Part shown: positions 41,833-51,402 of the stretch, in pieces
Layout of the letters: every line of letters begins with the position of its first letter
Numbering within the stretch: position 1 is the stretch's first letter
The notes under the pieces: model-generated
Seen by the model: the letters and a program-made list of their open reading frames with translations, nothing else
Database searches by the model: none
Told to the model about the DNA's origin: nothing
Made by a program: the position numbers and the translations under genes
Source of the DNA: Spirochaeta lutea
Lineage (GTDB): Bacteria > Spirochaetota > Spirochaetia > DSM-27196 > Salinispiraceae
Direction: 5' to 3'
Assembly: GCF_000758165.1 (NCBI RefSeq)
Contig: NZ_JNUP01000065.1
Coordinates: forward strand, 296,152 to 360,151
DNA: 64,000 nt

Positions 41833-44172
41833 ATGGAGACCATTAAAAAATACCGAATAGAAGGAATTGACTGCGCCAATTGCGCAGCGGATATAGAACG
41901 CGCCCTGCAACGTCATCCCGGCCTGGAGCAGGCTCGGATAAACCTGGCAACCCAAACCCTGGGGATTAACCCGGGCTATCTGGACACGGCCCGGTCCGTC
42001 ATTGCATCCATGGAACCCCAAGTGCGGGTATCCGATCGTCGGGAACCATCCCGTTCCCCGGCGGAGCTGGGGAAAACCGCCGGAATGTCCGAAGGGACCG
42101 CCAATCCCTCCCGGGGGGGAGAGCAGGTGAGAAATGCGGGTACTTCTGAGGGGGCCGGCGGCCCCTCTTCGGCCGCGGGACGCGGCCTCCTGGGCGTAGT
42201 CTCCGGGCTTCGTACCAGCCTGAGCAGGTTTTTTGAAGACCGGGAGCTTCTCCGGCTTGCCGCGGGCGGACTGTTTTTCCTCGGGGGAATCATTCTCGGA
42301 TCTGTTACCTCCGGTGCGGTGTCCATGGCGCTCCGGGGATCATTGTTGGGACTTTTCGGTCTCCAAGCCGGGCCGGGGCTTGGGTGGCTCCAGGGATTTA
42401 CGGGTATACAGGCATTATTTACCACAGCCTTCATTATTACCGGTTGGCCGGTGGTGTGGTCAGCTCTGAGGAATCTGGTACGGGGTGCGGTATTCGATGA
42501 AACCCTGCTCATGACCATTGCGACCCTGGGAGCGGCGGCGATAGGCGAGCTGGCGGAGAGCGCCGGGGTCATGATTTTTTACGGCGTGGGGGAATGGTTA
42601 CAGGACCGGGCAGTCAATAGAAGCAGGCAGTCCATCAGCGCCCTGGTGGATTTGCGTCCCGACACCCTTCGTCTGGTGGTACCCGGGGGTGAAACCCGGA
42701 CTATTCCCGCATCCGAGGCTGAACCCGACCAGGTAATCGAGCATTGGCCGGGGGAGCGGATCGGGGTGGACGGGATTCTTGAGAGTGCCCAGGGAAGTTT
42801 CGATACCAGCGCCTTGACCGGGGAGTCAGTTCCCAGGACCATCCGCCGGGGCGAAGAGGTGGCGGCGGGATTCCTGGTGACCGACAGTCCGGTGCGCCTC
42901 CGGGTAACCCGGCGGGTCGAGGATTCGGCGGTAAGCAGGATTCTGAATCTGGTTGAGGATGCCACTGATAAAAAGGCAAAGACCGAGCGGTTTATTGCCC
43001 GGTTCGCCAGGATCTACACCCCCCTGGTGGTAGCCGCAGCCCTGGGAGTGGCCCTGGTGCCGCCGTTAGCATTCGGCGGTGATCTGAATCAGTGGGTGTA
43101 CCGGGCTCTGACCATCCTGGTTATTTCCTGTCCCTGCGCCCTGGTCATCTCCATCCCCCTGGGGTACTTCGCCGGCTTGGGAGCCGCCAGCAGGCGGGGT
43201 GTCCTGGTCAAGGGTGCGGAGTACCTGGATCGGTTAGCCAGTCTCTCCGGCCTCGCCTTCGATAAGACCGGAACCCTGACCAAGGGGGTCTTCGAGGTTC
43301 GTCGGGTGAGGGTATCTGAGGGGTTTTCTGAGGACGGGGTGATTCGAATGGCTGCCGAAGCCGAGGCTATGAGCTCCCATCCCATCGCCCGGGCCATCCT
43401 ATCCTATGCCGAAGGGGGGGGGATCAGCCCCGGATCCCGGGAAGAACAGGAACGAACCGAGCATCGAGGCATGGGAATCACCCTAAAAGAACAAGACCGC
43501 AGCATTGCCGTGGGGAATGGGCGGCTCATGGAAGATCTCGGTATCCAGGTGCCCCAAGATGGCCTCGGGGGAACGGTGGTATATGTTGCCCTGGACGGAC
43601 GGTATGCCGGGGTCTTGGAGATTGATGATGAGGTTAAGCCCGGAACCTGGGATCATATTCAGGATCTGAAACGGGCCGGGGTTTCTCGGATGACCATGGT
43701 GACAGGGGACCGGGAAGAGCCTGCGGTTCGGATGGCCAGGGATCTGGGGATTACCGGGGTACGGCACTCACTGCTTCCGGAAGATAAGGTTTCGGTGCTT
43801 GAAGGCTTCATGCAGGAGGACCGGGGTACCTCGGGATTCATTGGAGACGGCATAAACGATGCGCCGGTACTCGCCCGGGCCGATGTGGGGATTGCCATGG
43901 GCGGATTGGGCAGCGACGCCGCTATTGAGGCGGCGGATGTGGTGCTCATGTCCGATTCCCTGGGCGCATTGGGCGACGGAATCCGGATCGGCCGGCAAAC
44001 CCGTCGGATTATTTTGCAAAACATCATCTTTGCCCTGGGGTTTAAGGCGATCATCATGATCTTCGGTATTCTGGGCGAAGCAACAATGTGGCAGGCGGTT
44101 ATCGCCGATGTGGGGGTTGCCTTGGTGGCGGTGCTGAACAGCATCAGAATCCTTCCGGGAACCCGTTCCTGA
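41833..44172 (+). CDS. Zn/Cd/Pb-type P1B-ATPase
   Basis: A 779-residue heavy-metal exporter. One HMA domain has GIDCANC near the N-terminus; then a Ser/Gly/Pro-rich linker (about 75-120), membrane helices, TGES-type actuator motif, the transmembrane metal motif C433-P-C435, phosphorylation site DKTGTLTKG with Asp477, SSHPIA, and hinge GDGINDAPV. The C-terminal helix (MWQAVIADVGVALVAVLNSIRIL) with Asp-x-Gly is typical of the Zn/Cd/Pb subgroup rather than copper exporters. The ArsR-type operator upstream agrees with this. It differs in composition and type from the copper ATPase at 61 kb. Confidence 0.92.
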   Translation: METIKKYRIEGIDCANCAADIERALQRHPGLEQARINLATQTLGINPGYLDTARSVIASMEPQVRVSDRREPSRSPAELGKTAGMSEGTANPSRGGEQVRNAGTSEGAGGPSSAAGRGLLGVVSGLRTSLSRFFEDRELLRLAAGGLFFLGGIILGSVTSGAVSMALRGSLLGLFGLQAGPGLGWLQGFTGIQALFTTAFIITGWPVVWSALRNLVRGAVFDETLLMTIATLGAAAIGELAESAGVMIFYGVGEWLQDRAVNRSRQSISALVDLRPDTLRLVVPGGETRTIPASEAEPDQVIEHWPGERIGVDGILESAQGSFDTSALTGESVPRTIRRGEEVAAGFLVTDSPVRLRVTRRVEDSAVSRILNLVEDATDKKAKTERFIARFARIYTPLVVAAALGVALVPPLAFGGDLNQWVYRALTILVISCPCALVISIPLGYFAGLGAASRRGVLVKGAEYLDRLASLSGLAFDKTGTLTKGVFEVRRVRVSEGFSEDGVIRMAAEAEAMSSHPIARAILSYAEGGGISPGSREEQERTEHRGMGITLKEQDRSIAVGNGRLMEDLGIQVPQDGLGGTVVYVALDGRYAGVLEIDDEVKPGTWDHIQDLKRAGVSRMTMVTGDREEPAVRMARDLGITGVRHSLLPEDKVSVLEGFMQEDRGTSGFIGDGINDAPVLARADVGIAMGGLGSDAAIEAADVVLMSDSLGALGDGIRIGRQTRRIILQNIIFALGFKAIIMIFGILGEATMWQAVIADVGVALVAVLNSIRILPGTRS

Positions 44173-44428
44173 TTATTTCCAGGCAAAAGGCTCCGGTGCT
44201 TCGGTGCAGGGGGGGAGATACTATATCCTGTTTGGATCGGGCCCGAAGCCCCTGGGCTTTTGAACGGTGGCCTCCACTTGGGTGAAGCCCCGGCTTTCCC
44301 CCGGCTATCTCCTGGATATTCCGACCTCCATGAATTCGAAAGCCCCGGTTGGCCCCGGGGAGAAAAGCTGCTTGCGCCTCACCCTGGACTTGCTATACTG
44401 AAGGAGTAGGCAAGACGAGGAGGCCGCT

Positions 44429-45415
44429 ATGGACGCAATCCTGAATTGGGGAATGGAACTTATTCAATCCTTCCAGAGGCTGAGTAGTCCGCTGCTCGAC
44501 GGTGTTTTTACCGTCATTACCGTTCTGGGGAACGAGGAATTTTATCTGTTACTAGCGCCCCTGCTGTTCTGGTGTTATGACCGGCGACGGGGCATCCGTT
44601 TAACCATGGTTCTGTTGGGATCGAATTTCGCGAACCAGGGGCTGAAGGAGTTTTTCGCCCTGCCCCGGCCCTTCGAGGTTAATCCCCAGGTGGAGATCGG
44701 CCATGCTACGGGGTACTCTCTGCCCAGCGGCCATGCCCAGGGCAGTCTCACGTTTTGGGGTGTATTGGCGCCTTGGATCCGCCGGGGTTGGCCCCTGGCC
44801 CTGGTAGTAAGCGGACTGATCGGCATTTCCCGGGTGTACCTGGGGGTGCACTATCCCTCTGATGTGCTCGTCGGCTGGGCCGTGGCGGCGGTAATTCTGG
44901 GTGTGTACTACGCCTGGGGTGATACAGTGGAGGTGTGGATTCTCGAGCTGTCATGGATGGCTCAGCTGGCTTTGGCCGGGGCGGTGAGCGCCATTATGGT
45001 CTTGGTGAACCCCGCAGATACCGCTACGCCGGGAGTCTTGTTGGGGGCGAGTATCGGTCTTATTCTTCCATGGGGTGATTTCGATGCCTCCGGGAAGCTT
45101 GGGACAAAGCTTCTCCGGTACCTTTTGGGTATTGCCGGGGCCGGTGTTTTTTACGTGGGACTGAGCCTGGTATTTCCCGGAAAGGATGAGGCCGGGTACC
45201 ATGTACTGCGGTTCCTCCGGTACGGCCTGGTCGGGATTTGGATTACCCTGGGAGCTCCCTGGGTGTTCCGGCGGCTGGGGCTCGCCCAGGGCAGCGCAGA
45301 CAGCCCGGAGAACCCGGAAAGTGGAGATAGCCCGGAAAGTGCAGACAGCCCGGAAACCGGGACCCAGACTGCCCAAGGACAGGGTGATACGGCCCGCCAG
45401 GAAGACGGGGAATAG
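44429..45415 (+). CDS. PAP2-family membrane phosphatase
   Basis: A 328-residue polytopic membrane protein with the three PAP2 catalytic motifs: KEFFALPRPF, LPSGHAQ, and SRVYLGVHYPSD. PAP2 enzymes remove phosphate from lipids such as phosphatidate or undecaprenyl pyrophosphate. After about nine helices it ends in a hydrophilic tail of repeated D-S-P-E units (about 290-315). A TATACT box (44394-44399) and a GAGGAGG ribosome site lie upstream. The next gene begins four bases after its stop. Confidence 0.88.
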   Translation: MDAILNWGMELIQSFQRLSSPLLDGVFTVITVLGNEEFYLLLAPLLFWCYDRRRGIRLTMVLLGSNFANQGLKEFFALPRPFEVNPQVEIGHATGYSLPSGHAQGSLTFWGVLAPWIRRGWPLALVVSGLIGISRVYLGVHYPSDVLVGWAVAAVILGVYYAWGDTVEVWILELSWMAQLALAGAVSAIMVLVNPADTATPGVLLGASIGLILPWGDFDASGKLGTKLLRYLLGIAGAGVFYVGLSLVFPGKDEAGYHVLRFLRYGLVGIWITLGAPWVFRRLGLAQGSADSPENPESGDSPESADSPETGTQTAQGQGDTARQEDGE

Positions 45416-45418
45416 GCG

Positions 45419-46978
45419 GTGAGACTGCTTGAGGTTCTGGTTTTTCTTGGTGCGGCGGGGTACAGCCTCGGTCTGGGGCTTCGGTACCGGGAGGTACGAA
45501 GGGCTCGGCGGGGCGAGCTGGCGGGATGGATTATTCCGCCGGGGGTACTTCTCGGGCTTGGATTGACACATCTGCTGCTGGAGGGGCTCAGGTGGCCCCT
45601 CATTCCCATGTATACAGCCGGCATACTGCTCACGGTTACCGGAATTCTCATCCTTATATTCGGGCTGTTAAAGCGGCTTCTTCCCCAGCTCCTCATCCGG
45701 AGCTTCGGCTGGACATCCCTGGGGCTGGCTCTGATAGGTCTGGTATTGGGGGTGGTGGTTCCGGTGGAACGTATGCCCGAACCTACGGGGCCTCATGAGG
45801 TTGGGACCCTGGTCTTCGAGGTGACCGATAGCAACCGCCGTGAGCCCTACGGTTCCGCGCCCCAGGGATTGCGGCGGATCCGGGTGCAGGCCTGGTATCC
45901 CGCCGCAGGGGTATCGGGGTATCCCCGGGCGGCCTGGCTGGAAGATGGACCAGTGGTGGCTCCGGCGGTTTCCCGGTCCATGGAATTCCCGGAATTCTTA
46001 CTCGGCTACGCTGCCCTGGCCCGGAGTAACGCCTTTTGGAATGCTCCGGTCCTGGAATCCCCGGAGGATGGGGCGTCTGGCTTGCCCCTGGTTATTATCA
46101 GCCACGGCTGGACGGGGTTTAAGAATCTCCACGGGGATATTGCCGAAGATATAGCGTCCAGGGGCGGGGTGGTTATGGCCCTGGATCATAGCTTCGCTTC
46201 AGCGGGGACGGTCTTTGATGACGGCCAGCGGGTTCTACTGGATCCTGAGATTCTTCCCGAACGCGGAGAACCGGATTTCATTCCCGCAGCCCGGCGGTTA
46301 ATCTATACCTTCTCTGAGGATATCCGGCTGCTCCTGGATGTCTTGGTTGCCGAAACGGGGGGCGGAGACCGGCCGTCCCCGGGGGTAGTTCGGGTATCCG
46401 ACGGGAGCCTGCCTGTGCCGCCGCCTCCCCGTCAGAACCGGGGTGAACCAGCCCCGGGGGAGATTCCGGTACAGGTTTTCGACGAGCTGCTGGAGGCCCT
46501 GGATCTATCCCGGGTGGGATTGATCGGGCATTCTACCGGGGCGGGGGCGGTGGTTCAGACCGCCTTGGAGGACAGTAGATTCCGGGGGATTGTCGGCCTT
46601 GATCCCTGGGTAGAACCCCTGGATGCTGATTTCCTCCGTCAAGGACTCTCTGTACCAGCACTGATCTTTCGGAGCCAGAGCTGGCAGGGGCATCCCAACG
46701 ACGCGCATCTGGAGGTTCTCGCCAGTCACGCCCAGAGTCCCCTGGGGCTGTTTCAGATCCGGGGATCAACCCACAACGATTTTACCATGGCCTATATGTT
46801 CGGGCCCGTCGGCCGGATGCTCGGGATGCTGGGGCCTGTGGGTGCAACGACCATGCAGTCGGTGCTCAGGGAATCGGTAAGCGGATTTTTTGACGCCCTG
46901 TGCCGGGGTGAAGACCGGGGGGTACAGCTTTTCCAGGCAGCCGCTGGTTTTCCCATGGTGGAGGCCGCCGGATTTTAG
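45419..46978 (+). CDS. Membrane-anchored alpha/beta hydrolase, PAF-acetylhydrolase-like
   Basis: A 519-residue protein with four or five N-terminal hydrophobic helices (about 1-115) followed by an alpha/beta-hydrolase domain. The oxyanion segment IISHGWTGFKNLHGDIAEDIASRG, nucleophile elbow IGHSTGAGAV, acid region LDPWVEPL and final His in GSTHNDF fit the type II platelet-activating-factor acetylhydrolase group, which cleaves esters of oxidised or short-chain phospholipids. A GTG start is used, with only three bases between the PAP2 stop and this gene, so the two probably act on the same envelope lipids. Confidence 0.8.
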   Translation: MRLLEVLVFLGAAGYSLGLGLRYREVRRARRGELAGWIIPPGVLLGLGLTHLLLEGLRWPLIPMYTAGILLTVTGILILIFGLLKRLLPQLLIRSFGWTSLGLALIGLVLGVVVPVERMPEPTGPHEVGTLVFEVTDSNRREPYGSAPQGLRRIRVQAWYPAAGVSGYPRAAWLEDGPVVAPAVSRSMEFPEFLLGYAALARSNAFWNAPVLESPEDGASGLPLVIISHGWTGFKNLHGDIAEDIASRGGVVMALDHSFASAGTVFDDGQRVLLDPEILPERGEPDFIPAARRLIYTFSEDIRLLLDVLVAETGGGDRPSPGVVRVSDGSLPVPPPPRQNRGEPAPGEIPVQVFDELLEALDLSRVGLIGHSTGAGAVVQTALEDSRFRGIVGLDPWVEPLDADFLRQGLSVPALIFRSQSWQGHPNDAHLEVLASHAQSPLGLFQIRGSTHNDFTMAYMFGPVGRMLGMLGPVGATTMQSVLRESVSGFFDALCRGEDRGVQLFQAAAGFPMVEAAGF

Positions 46979-47072
46979 GCCTTCCCCTTTGCCGGTGTCC
47001 TCTGCCTGTTACCGATGCCGATTGCCCGAGGCGCGGTGGTTTCTGCCTGTTCCCCGATCTCCGGAGCGCTCT

Positions 47073-47112
47073 GGGCCGTGGGCCGAACTCCCGGGCCGTG
47101 GGCCGAACCCCG
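47073..47112. repeat. 20-bp tandem duplication upstream of prfC
   Basis: GGGCCGTGGGCCGAACTCCC at 47073-47092 is repeated at 47093-47112 with one change. It lies in the spacer of about 217 bases between the hydrolase and prfC genes, which otherwise shows only a TAGAAT -10-like box at 47181-47186. Confidence 0.8.
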
Positions 47113-47195
47113 GGGCTGTACCTGAGGGGGCCGGGTGTCCTGGAAGAGACCTGCCCCTGGCGGCGGGCGTTAAAATCATTTAGAATAGCCGGCCT

Positions 47196-48797
47196 ATGAC
47201 ATTACAGGAAGAAATTGATAAGCGGCGTACCTTCGCCATAATTAGCCACCCCGATGCAGGAAAGACCACCCTGACCGAGAAGCTGCTGCTCTACGGAGGC
47301 AGCATCAGGGAGGCGGGGGCGGTTAAGTCCAATAAAATCGACCGCAGCGCCACATCGGATTTCATGGAGATTGAACGCCAGCGCGGGATTTCCGTGGCCA
47401 CCTCGGTAATGAGTTTTGAGTACGGCGGTAAAATCATCAACATTCTGGATACACCCGGGCACAAGGATTTCGCCGAGGATACCTACCGGACCTTAACGGC
47501 GGTGGACAGCGTCATTCTGGTGGTGGATTCGGTAAAGGGTGTGGAAGAGCAGACCGAACGGCTCATGGAGGTCTGCCGTATGCGGGACACCCCGGTGATC
47601 GTCTTCGTGAACAAGCTGGACCGGGAGGGGCGGCTGCCCTTGGATCTCATGGATGAGCTGGAGGAAAAGCTGAACATCCGAGTGCGTCCTCTAACCTGGC
47701 CGGTGAACCGGGGCGACCGGTTCAAGGGGGTGTTCAACCTGGTGGAGCAGAACCTGTACCTCTTCCGGCCGGGCAAGTCCACGGTTGAGGAGGAGCGGGT
47801 GCTCATCCAGGGGCTGGACGACCCGACCCTGGAGGCCCAGGTGGGGTCCGAGGATGCCCAGGTGCTTCGGGAGGATGTTGAACTGGTGGAGGGTGCCTAC
47901 GGGGATTTTGATCACCAGGCGTACCTGGAGGGCCGGGTTGCCCCGGTGTTTTTCGGTTCAGCCCTGAATAATTTCGGGGTGCGGGAGCTTCTGGAAACCT
48001 TCCTTTCTATTTCGCCCCTGCCCCAGGGCAGGGAAACGGATCAGCGGCGGGTTGAGGCTGAAGAATCGGATTTCAGCGGCTTTGTATTCAAGATTCACGC
48101 CAACCTGGATCCCCGGCATCGGGACCGGATTGCCTTTCTCCGGGTGTGCAGCGGGGTGTTTGAGCGGAATACCTTTGTCCGTCATGTCCGCCTGGGGAAG
48201 AATCTTCGGTTCTCCAATCCCTACAGCTTTATGGCCAGCCGGAAGAATGTGGTGGACCAGGCCTTTCCCGGGGATGTGGTGGGCTTGTATGATCGGGGTG
48301 ATTTGAAGATCGGTGATACCTTAACGGCGGGCGAACAGTTCATGTACCAGGGAATACCAAGCTTCAGTCCCGAGGTCTTCCGGGAGCTCACGAATCTAGA
48401 TCCCATGAAGAGCAAGCAGCTGGAGAAGGGAATCCGCCAGCTGACCGAAGAGGGACTTGCGCAGCTCTTCATCCAGGACCAGGGCCGGCGCAAGATTGTG
48501 GGTACCGTAGGAAGCCTGCAGTTCGATGTCATTCAATACCGGTTGCTCAATGAGTACGGAGCAAGCTGTCGCTTCGATCCCCTGAACTTTGCCAGGGCAT
48601 GCTGGATTACCAGCGAAGATCCCGGGGCCCTGAGGGCGTTTATGGAATTTCGGGGCAGTCAAATCGCCCTGGACAGGGATGAAAATCCCGTATATTTCGC
48701 CGAAAGCGAATGGCAGCTGAACTATCTGCGCAGCGACAACCCGAAGATCGAGTTCCATCTGACCAGCGAGTTCAAGCTGCGCCGCCAGGAGGCCTAA
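47196..48797 (+). CDS. prfC: Peptide chain release factor 3
   Basis: A 533-residue translational GTPase that removes RF1/RF2 from the ribosome after termination. P-loop [11 protein letters not shown], switch regions [17 protein letters not shown] and [16 protein letters not shown], and NKLD specificity motif are clear, with the RF3-specific C-terminal domains ([17 protein letters not shown] segment near residue 445). Full length. The ATG at 47196 has no ribosome site. The recQ gene follows two bases after the stop. Confidence 0.96.
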   Translation: MTLQEEIDKRRTFAIISHPDAGKTTLTEKLLLYGGSIREAGAVKSNKIDRSATSDFMEIERQRGISVATSVMSFEYGGKIINILDTPGHKDFAEDTYRTLTAVDSVILVVDSVKGVEEQTERLMEVCRMRDTPVIVFVNKLDREGRLPLDLMDELEEKLNIRVRPLTWPVNRGDRFKGVFNLVEQNLYLFRPGKSTVEEERVLIQGLDDPTLEAQVGSEDAQVLREDVELVEGAYGDFDHQAYLEGRVAPVFFGSALNNFGVRELLETFLSISPLPQGRETDQRRVEAEESDFSGFVFKIHANLDPRHRDRIAFLRVCSGVFERNTFVRHVRLGKNLRFSNPYSFMASRKNVVDQAFPGDVVGLYDRGDLKIGDTLTAGEQFMYQGIPSFSPEVFRELTNLDPMKSKQLEKGIRQLTEEGLAQLFIQDQGRRKIVGTVGSLQFDVIQYRLLNEYGASCRFDPLNFARACWITSEDPGALRAFMEFRGSQIALDRDENPVYFAESEWQLNYLRSDNPKIEFHLTSEFKLRRQEA

Positions 48798-48798
48798 C

Positions 48799-50712
48799 AT
48801 GCCCGGGGATCCCCGCCAGATCCTGAGTCACACCTTCGGCTACACCGAATTCCGTCCCTTTCAGGAGCAGATCATCCAGCGGGTGTTAACCGGCCGGGAT
48901 TGTCTGGCGGTGCTTCCCACCGGGGGCGGTAAATCCCTCTGCTACCAGATTCCCGCCCTCTGTCTGCCCGGATTGACCCTGGTGGTTAGTCCGCTGATAG
49001 CCCTGATGGCCGATCAGATTTCTGCCCTCACTGAGGCCGGGGTGCCTGCCGCGACCCTGAACAGCAGTCTGGACGGCCGGGAATACGCCCGCACCCTGGA
49101 TACCATAACCTCCGGCCATCTGAAACTTCTCTACGCCGCCCCGGAAACCATCGCAGGTCCCCGGTTCCGGGAGCTTCTTGCAACCCAGAACCTCAGTCTG
49201 CTGGCTGTGGACGAGGCCCACTGCATCTCCCAGTGGGGCCATGACTTCCGCCCGGAGTACCGCAGCATCGGACTGCTTCGCCAGCGGTACCCCGGGGTGC
49301 CGTGTCTGGCTCTTACCGCTACCGCCACCGAGGAGGTGAAAAACGACATTGCCGTTAGTCTATCCCTGGATACATCCCAGGGGGGGCTGGTAAGCGCCAG
49401 TTTCAACCGGGCGAATATCGATCTGGCGGTGCTGCCTAAGAAGGGCGGCCGCCGCCAGGTGGTGGAACTGGCGAAGCGCTTTTCCGGCCAGTCGGGAATA
49501 ATCTACTGCATGAGCCGGAAGGGCAGCGAGGGTATCGCCCGGGCTCTGACCGATCAGGGCATTGCCGCCCGGGCCTACCATGCCGGCCTGGGGGATGCCC
49601 AGCGGGGGGAAAATCAGGAATGGTTTATCAGGAGCGAGGGAGCTGTGATGGCTGCCACCCTGGCCTTCGGCATGGGAATCAATAAGCCCGATGTGCGGTA
49701 TGTAATTCACGCCGATCTGCCCAAGAGTCTGGAGTCCTACTATCAGGAGGTCGGCAGGGCGGGCCGGGACGGTCTTCCGGCCCAGGGGATCCTCCTGTAC
49801 TCCTACGCCGACGTGCACAAGATGCGGGTTATTCTGGGCAATTCCGAGGATGGTGCCTCGGGTGATGCCATATCCCAGCTGCGCAAGGTGGTGGATTGGG
49901 CCGAGTCCCATGAATGCCGGCGGGTTTCCCTGCTCCGCCATTTTGGGGAGGATTTCCATGCCCGGGACTGCCAGGGCTGCGATCGCTGCCGGGGGGATGA
50001 TAATCAACACGATTTGACCCTGGAGGCCCAGAAGCTGCTTTCCTGCGCGTTCCGCACCGGGGAGCGTTTCGGGGGCGGGATACTCGCCGATGTATTGGTG
50101 GGATCGGGAAACCAGGCTGTGCTCAGCCGGGGATTCGACCGGATCAGTACCTACGGAATCGGGCAGGAGCATCCCCGGGACTGGTGGATCGCCCTGGGCC
50201 GGACCCTGGAACAACGGGGCCTGTTCCGGCGCCGGGACGACTTCGGGGGATACTCCCTTACCCAGGAGGCCTGGGACTTCTTCAAGACCAAGGATCCGTT
50301 CCTTGCCCAGGTCCAAGGCCAGGAGAACCCGAGTCTCGCTGACGGCTACCGTCCCGGGGTCGATGACGCCCCCGGAAGGGCCGGGGATTCAGCCCACCGG
50401 AAAAGCACTGAGGCAGGAAGCCGGACCGGCGGTTACCGGGGTCTTACCAGCACCCTTGATCAGGCGGTGGCCCAGGGCGAATTGAGTAAGACCCTGGTCG
50501 AAGCTCTCCGGTCCCTCCGAAGGGACCTGGCCTCCCAGCGGAATGTCCCCCCCTACGTCATCTTCTCGGATAAAACCCTGGCAGATCTGGCCAGCCGCCG
50601 TCCCGGCACCCTTGATCAGCTGAGTGGAATCTACGGATTGGGGGATGTGAAGATTCAGCGCTACGGCGTGGATATTCTTTCTGCCCTGGGAACGGCGACA
50701 GAGCCGGAATGA
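48799..50712 (+). CDS. recQ: ATP-dependent DNA helicase RecQ
   Basis: A 637-residue 3'-5' helicase for recombination and fork repair. Motif 0 FRPFQEQII, Walker [37 protein letters not shown], and motif [10 protein letters not shown] form the helicase core; the RQC zinc site uses CRRVSLL...CQGCDRC; an HRDC domain closes the protein ([29 protein letters not shown]). A Gly/Ser-rich linker (about 505-560) separates RQC and HRDC. It is coupled to prfC. A small hairpin, TGGTGC/GCACCA at 50743-50759, lies after the stop. Confidence 0.96.
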   Translation: MPGDPRQILSHTFGYTEFRPFQEQIIQRVLTGRDCLAVLPTGGGKSLCYQIPALCLPGLTLVVSPLIALMADQISALTEAGVPAATLNSSLDGREYARTLDTITSGHLKLLYAAPETIAGPRFRELLATQNLSLLAVDEAHCISQWGHDFRPEYRSIGLLRQRYPGVPCLALTATATEEVKNDIAVSLSLDTSQGGLVSASFNRANIDLAVLPKKGGRRQVVELAKRFSGQSGIIYCMSRKGSEGIARALTDQGIAARAYHAGLGDAQRGENQEWFIRSEGAVMAATLAFGMGINKPDVRYVIHADLPKSLESYYQEVGRAGRDGLPAQGILLYSYADVHKMRVILGNSEDGASGDAISQLRKVVDWAESHECRRVSLLRHFGEDFHARDCQGCDRCRGDDNQHDLTLEAQKLLSCAFRTGERFGGGILADVLVGSGNQAVLSRGFDRISTYGIGQEHPRDWWIALGRTLEQRGLFRRRDDFGGYSLTQEAWDFFKTKDPFLAQVQGQENPSLADGYRPGVDDAPGRAGDSAHRKSTEAGSRTGGYRGLTSTLDQAVAQGELSKTLVEALRSLRRDLASQRNVPPYVIFSDKTLADLASRRPGTLDQLSGIYGLGDVKIQRYGVDILSALGTATEPE

Positions 50713-50773
50713 GTGCCAGGAATTCCCGGGGAGAGCAGAATGTGGTGCTTCGCGCACCAGCGTCCCGATGAGC

Positions 50774-51118
50774 TCACCGGATGGTAAAAACCGCTGAATC
50801 CTCGGTAAGTCCGTTGCTTCCCCAGATAGTCACCAGGTACTCCTGTCCGTCCCCAGGGGATCTGGTCCAGCGGTAGGTGTCTTGGGAAATTTCACCCACA
50901 GAGCCTGCTTCAAGGCTGAAGATGGGGCTTTCCCGATGGGGTTTGTCCTCGTAAAAATCCAGGAGAGAGAGCTCAAGGGTGGCTCCCGGACTAACGGTTT
51001 GGTCCGGAATATCGAAGTCGGGGGTTCCATAGAATAACAGACAGGTGGGCAGGAGCAGGAAGGATAGGATCAGGGGTTCTGAAAGCAGCCGCCCTGGAGA
51101 AACGCGGATTGGTTTCAT
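50774..51118 (-). CDS. Small secreted or anchored protein with Ig/cadherin-like repeat
   Basis: A 114-residue protein with an N-terminal hydrophobic segment (LILSFLLLPTCLLFYG) that could be a lipoprotein or signal anchor. The rest (FDIPDQTVSPGATLELSLLDFYED...DGQEYLVTIWGSNGLTEDSAVFTI) resembles one bacterial Ig-like or cadherin-like beta-sandwich repeat. The ribosome site GGAGGAGG before the ATG at 51118 supports a real gene. It stands alone, and function is unknown. Confidence 0.65.
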   Translation of the reverse strand: MKPIRVSPGRLLSEPLILSFLLLPTCLLFYGTPDFDIPDQTVSPGATLELSLLDFYEDKPHRESPIFSLEAGSVGEISQDTYRWTRSPGDGQEYLVTIWGSNGLTEDSAVFTIR

Positions 51119-51167
51119 AACGGGCCTCCTCCCCCAAGTATACCACCGAATGGTTAGGGCACCCAGG

Positions 51168-51275
51168 CAGAGCGGTTTATATGATCGTAACCAGCACCGG
51201 ATAAGCGGCGTGCGCTGAGCCCCGGCCCCAGGGGTAGGTCGCCGGCATGGATTGTTACACCCCGTTGCTCACCTA
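51168..51275. repeat. Probable degenerate copy of the palindrome-ended repeat
   Basis: The right end near 51254-51275 (TTACACCCCGTTGCTCACC then TAC) matches the right end of copy A at about 18 of 21 positions with one inserted base, and the preceding GGTAGGTCGCCGG recalls CTGGTCGCCGG in copy A. The left end is decayed (only CGTAACC is recognisable). Confidence 0.35.
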
Positions 51276-51289
51276 CAAACCAAACCAGA

Positions 51290-51332
51290 ACAAAATTAAA
51301 GCCCGGGAGCCGGAAAACCGGCCGTCCGGGCT
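51290..51332 (-). terminator. Rho-independent terminator of the 5'-nucleotidase gene
   Basis: AGCCCGG (51300-51306) pairs with CCGGGCT (51326-51332), with an inner GCCGG/CCGGC stem and AAAA loop. On the minus strand the stem is followed by a U-rich stretch (plus-strand CAAAATTAAA at 51291-51300). Confidence 0.75.
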
Positions 51333-51402
51333 CATATTCCCCGGTCCCTGAGGGGCCGGATGACCGGTTATTCAGGGCCGAAGAATGGGTAAAGGGGTCG
51401 TG

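Noticed and set aside
44951..45696. Minus-strand frames opposite the PAP2 and hydrolase genes
   Set aside because: They are antisense shadows in GC-rich DNA without ribosome sites or family features.
50743..50759. Terminator for recQ
   Set aside because: The TGGTGC/GCACCA hairpin has a short stem and no U-run; it may be a fragment of the palindrome-ended repeat.
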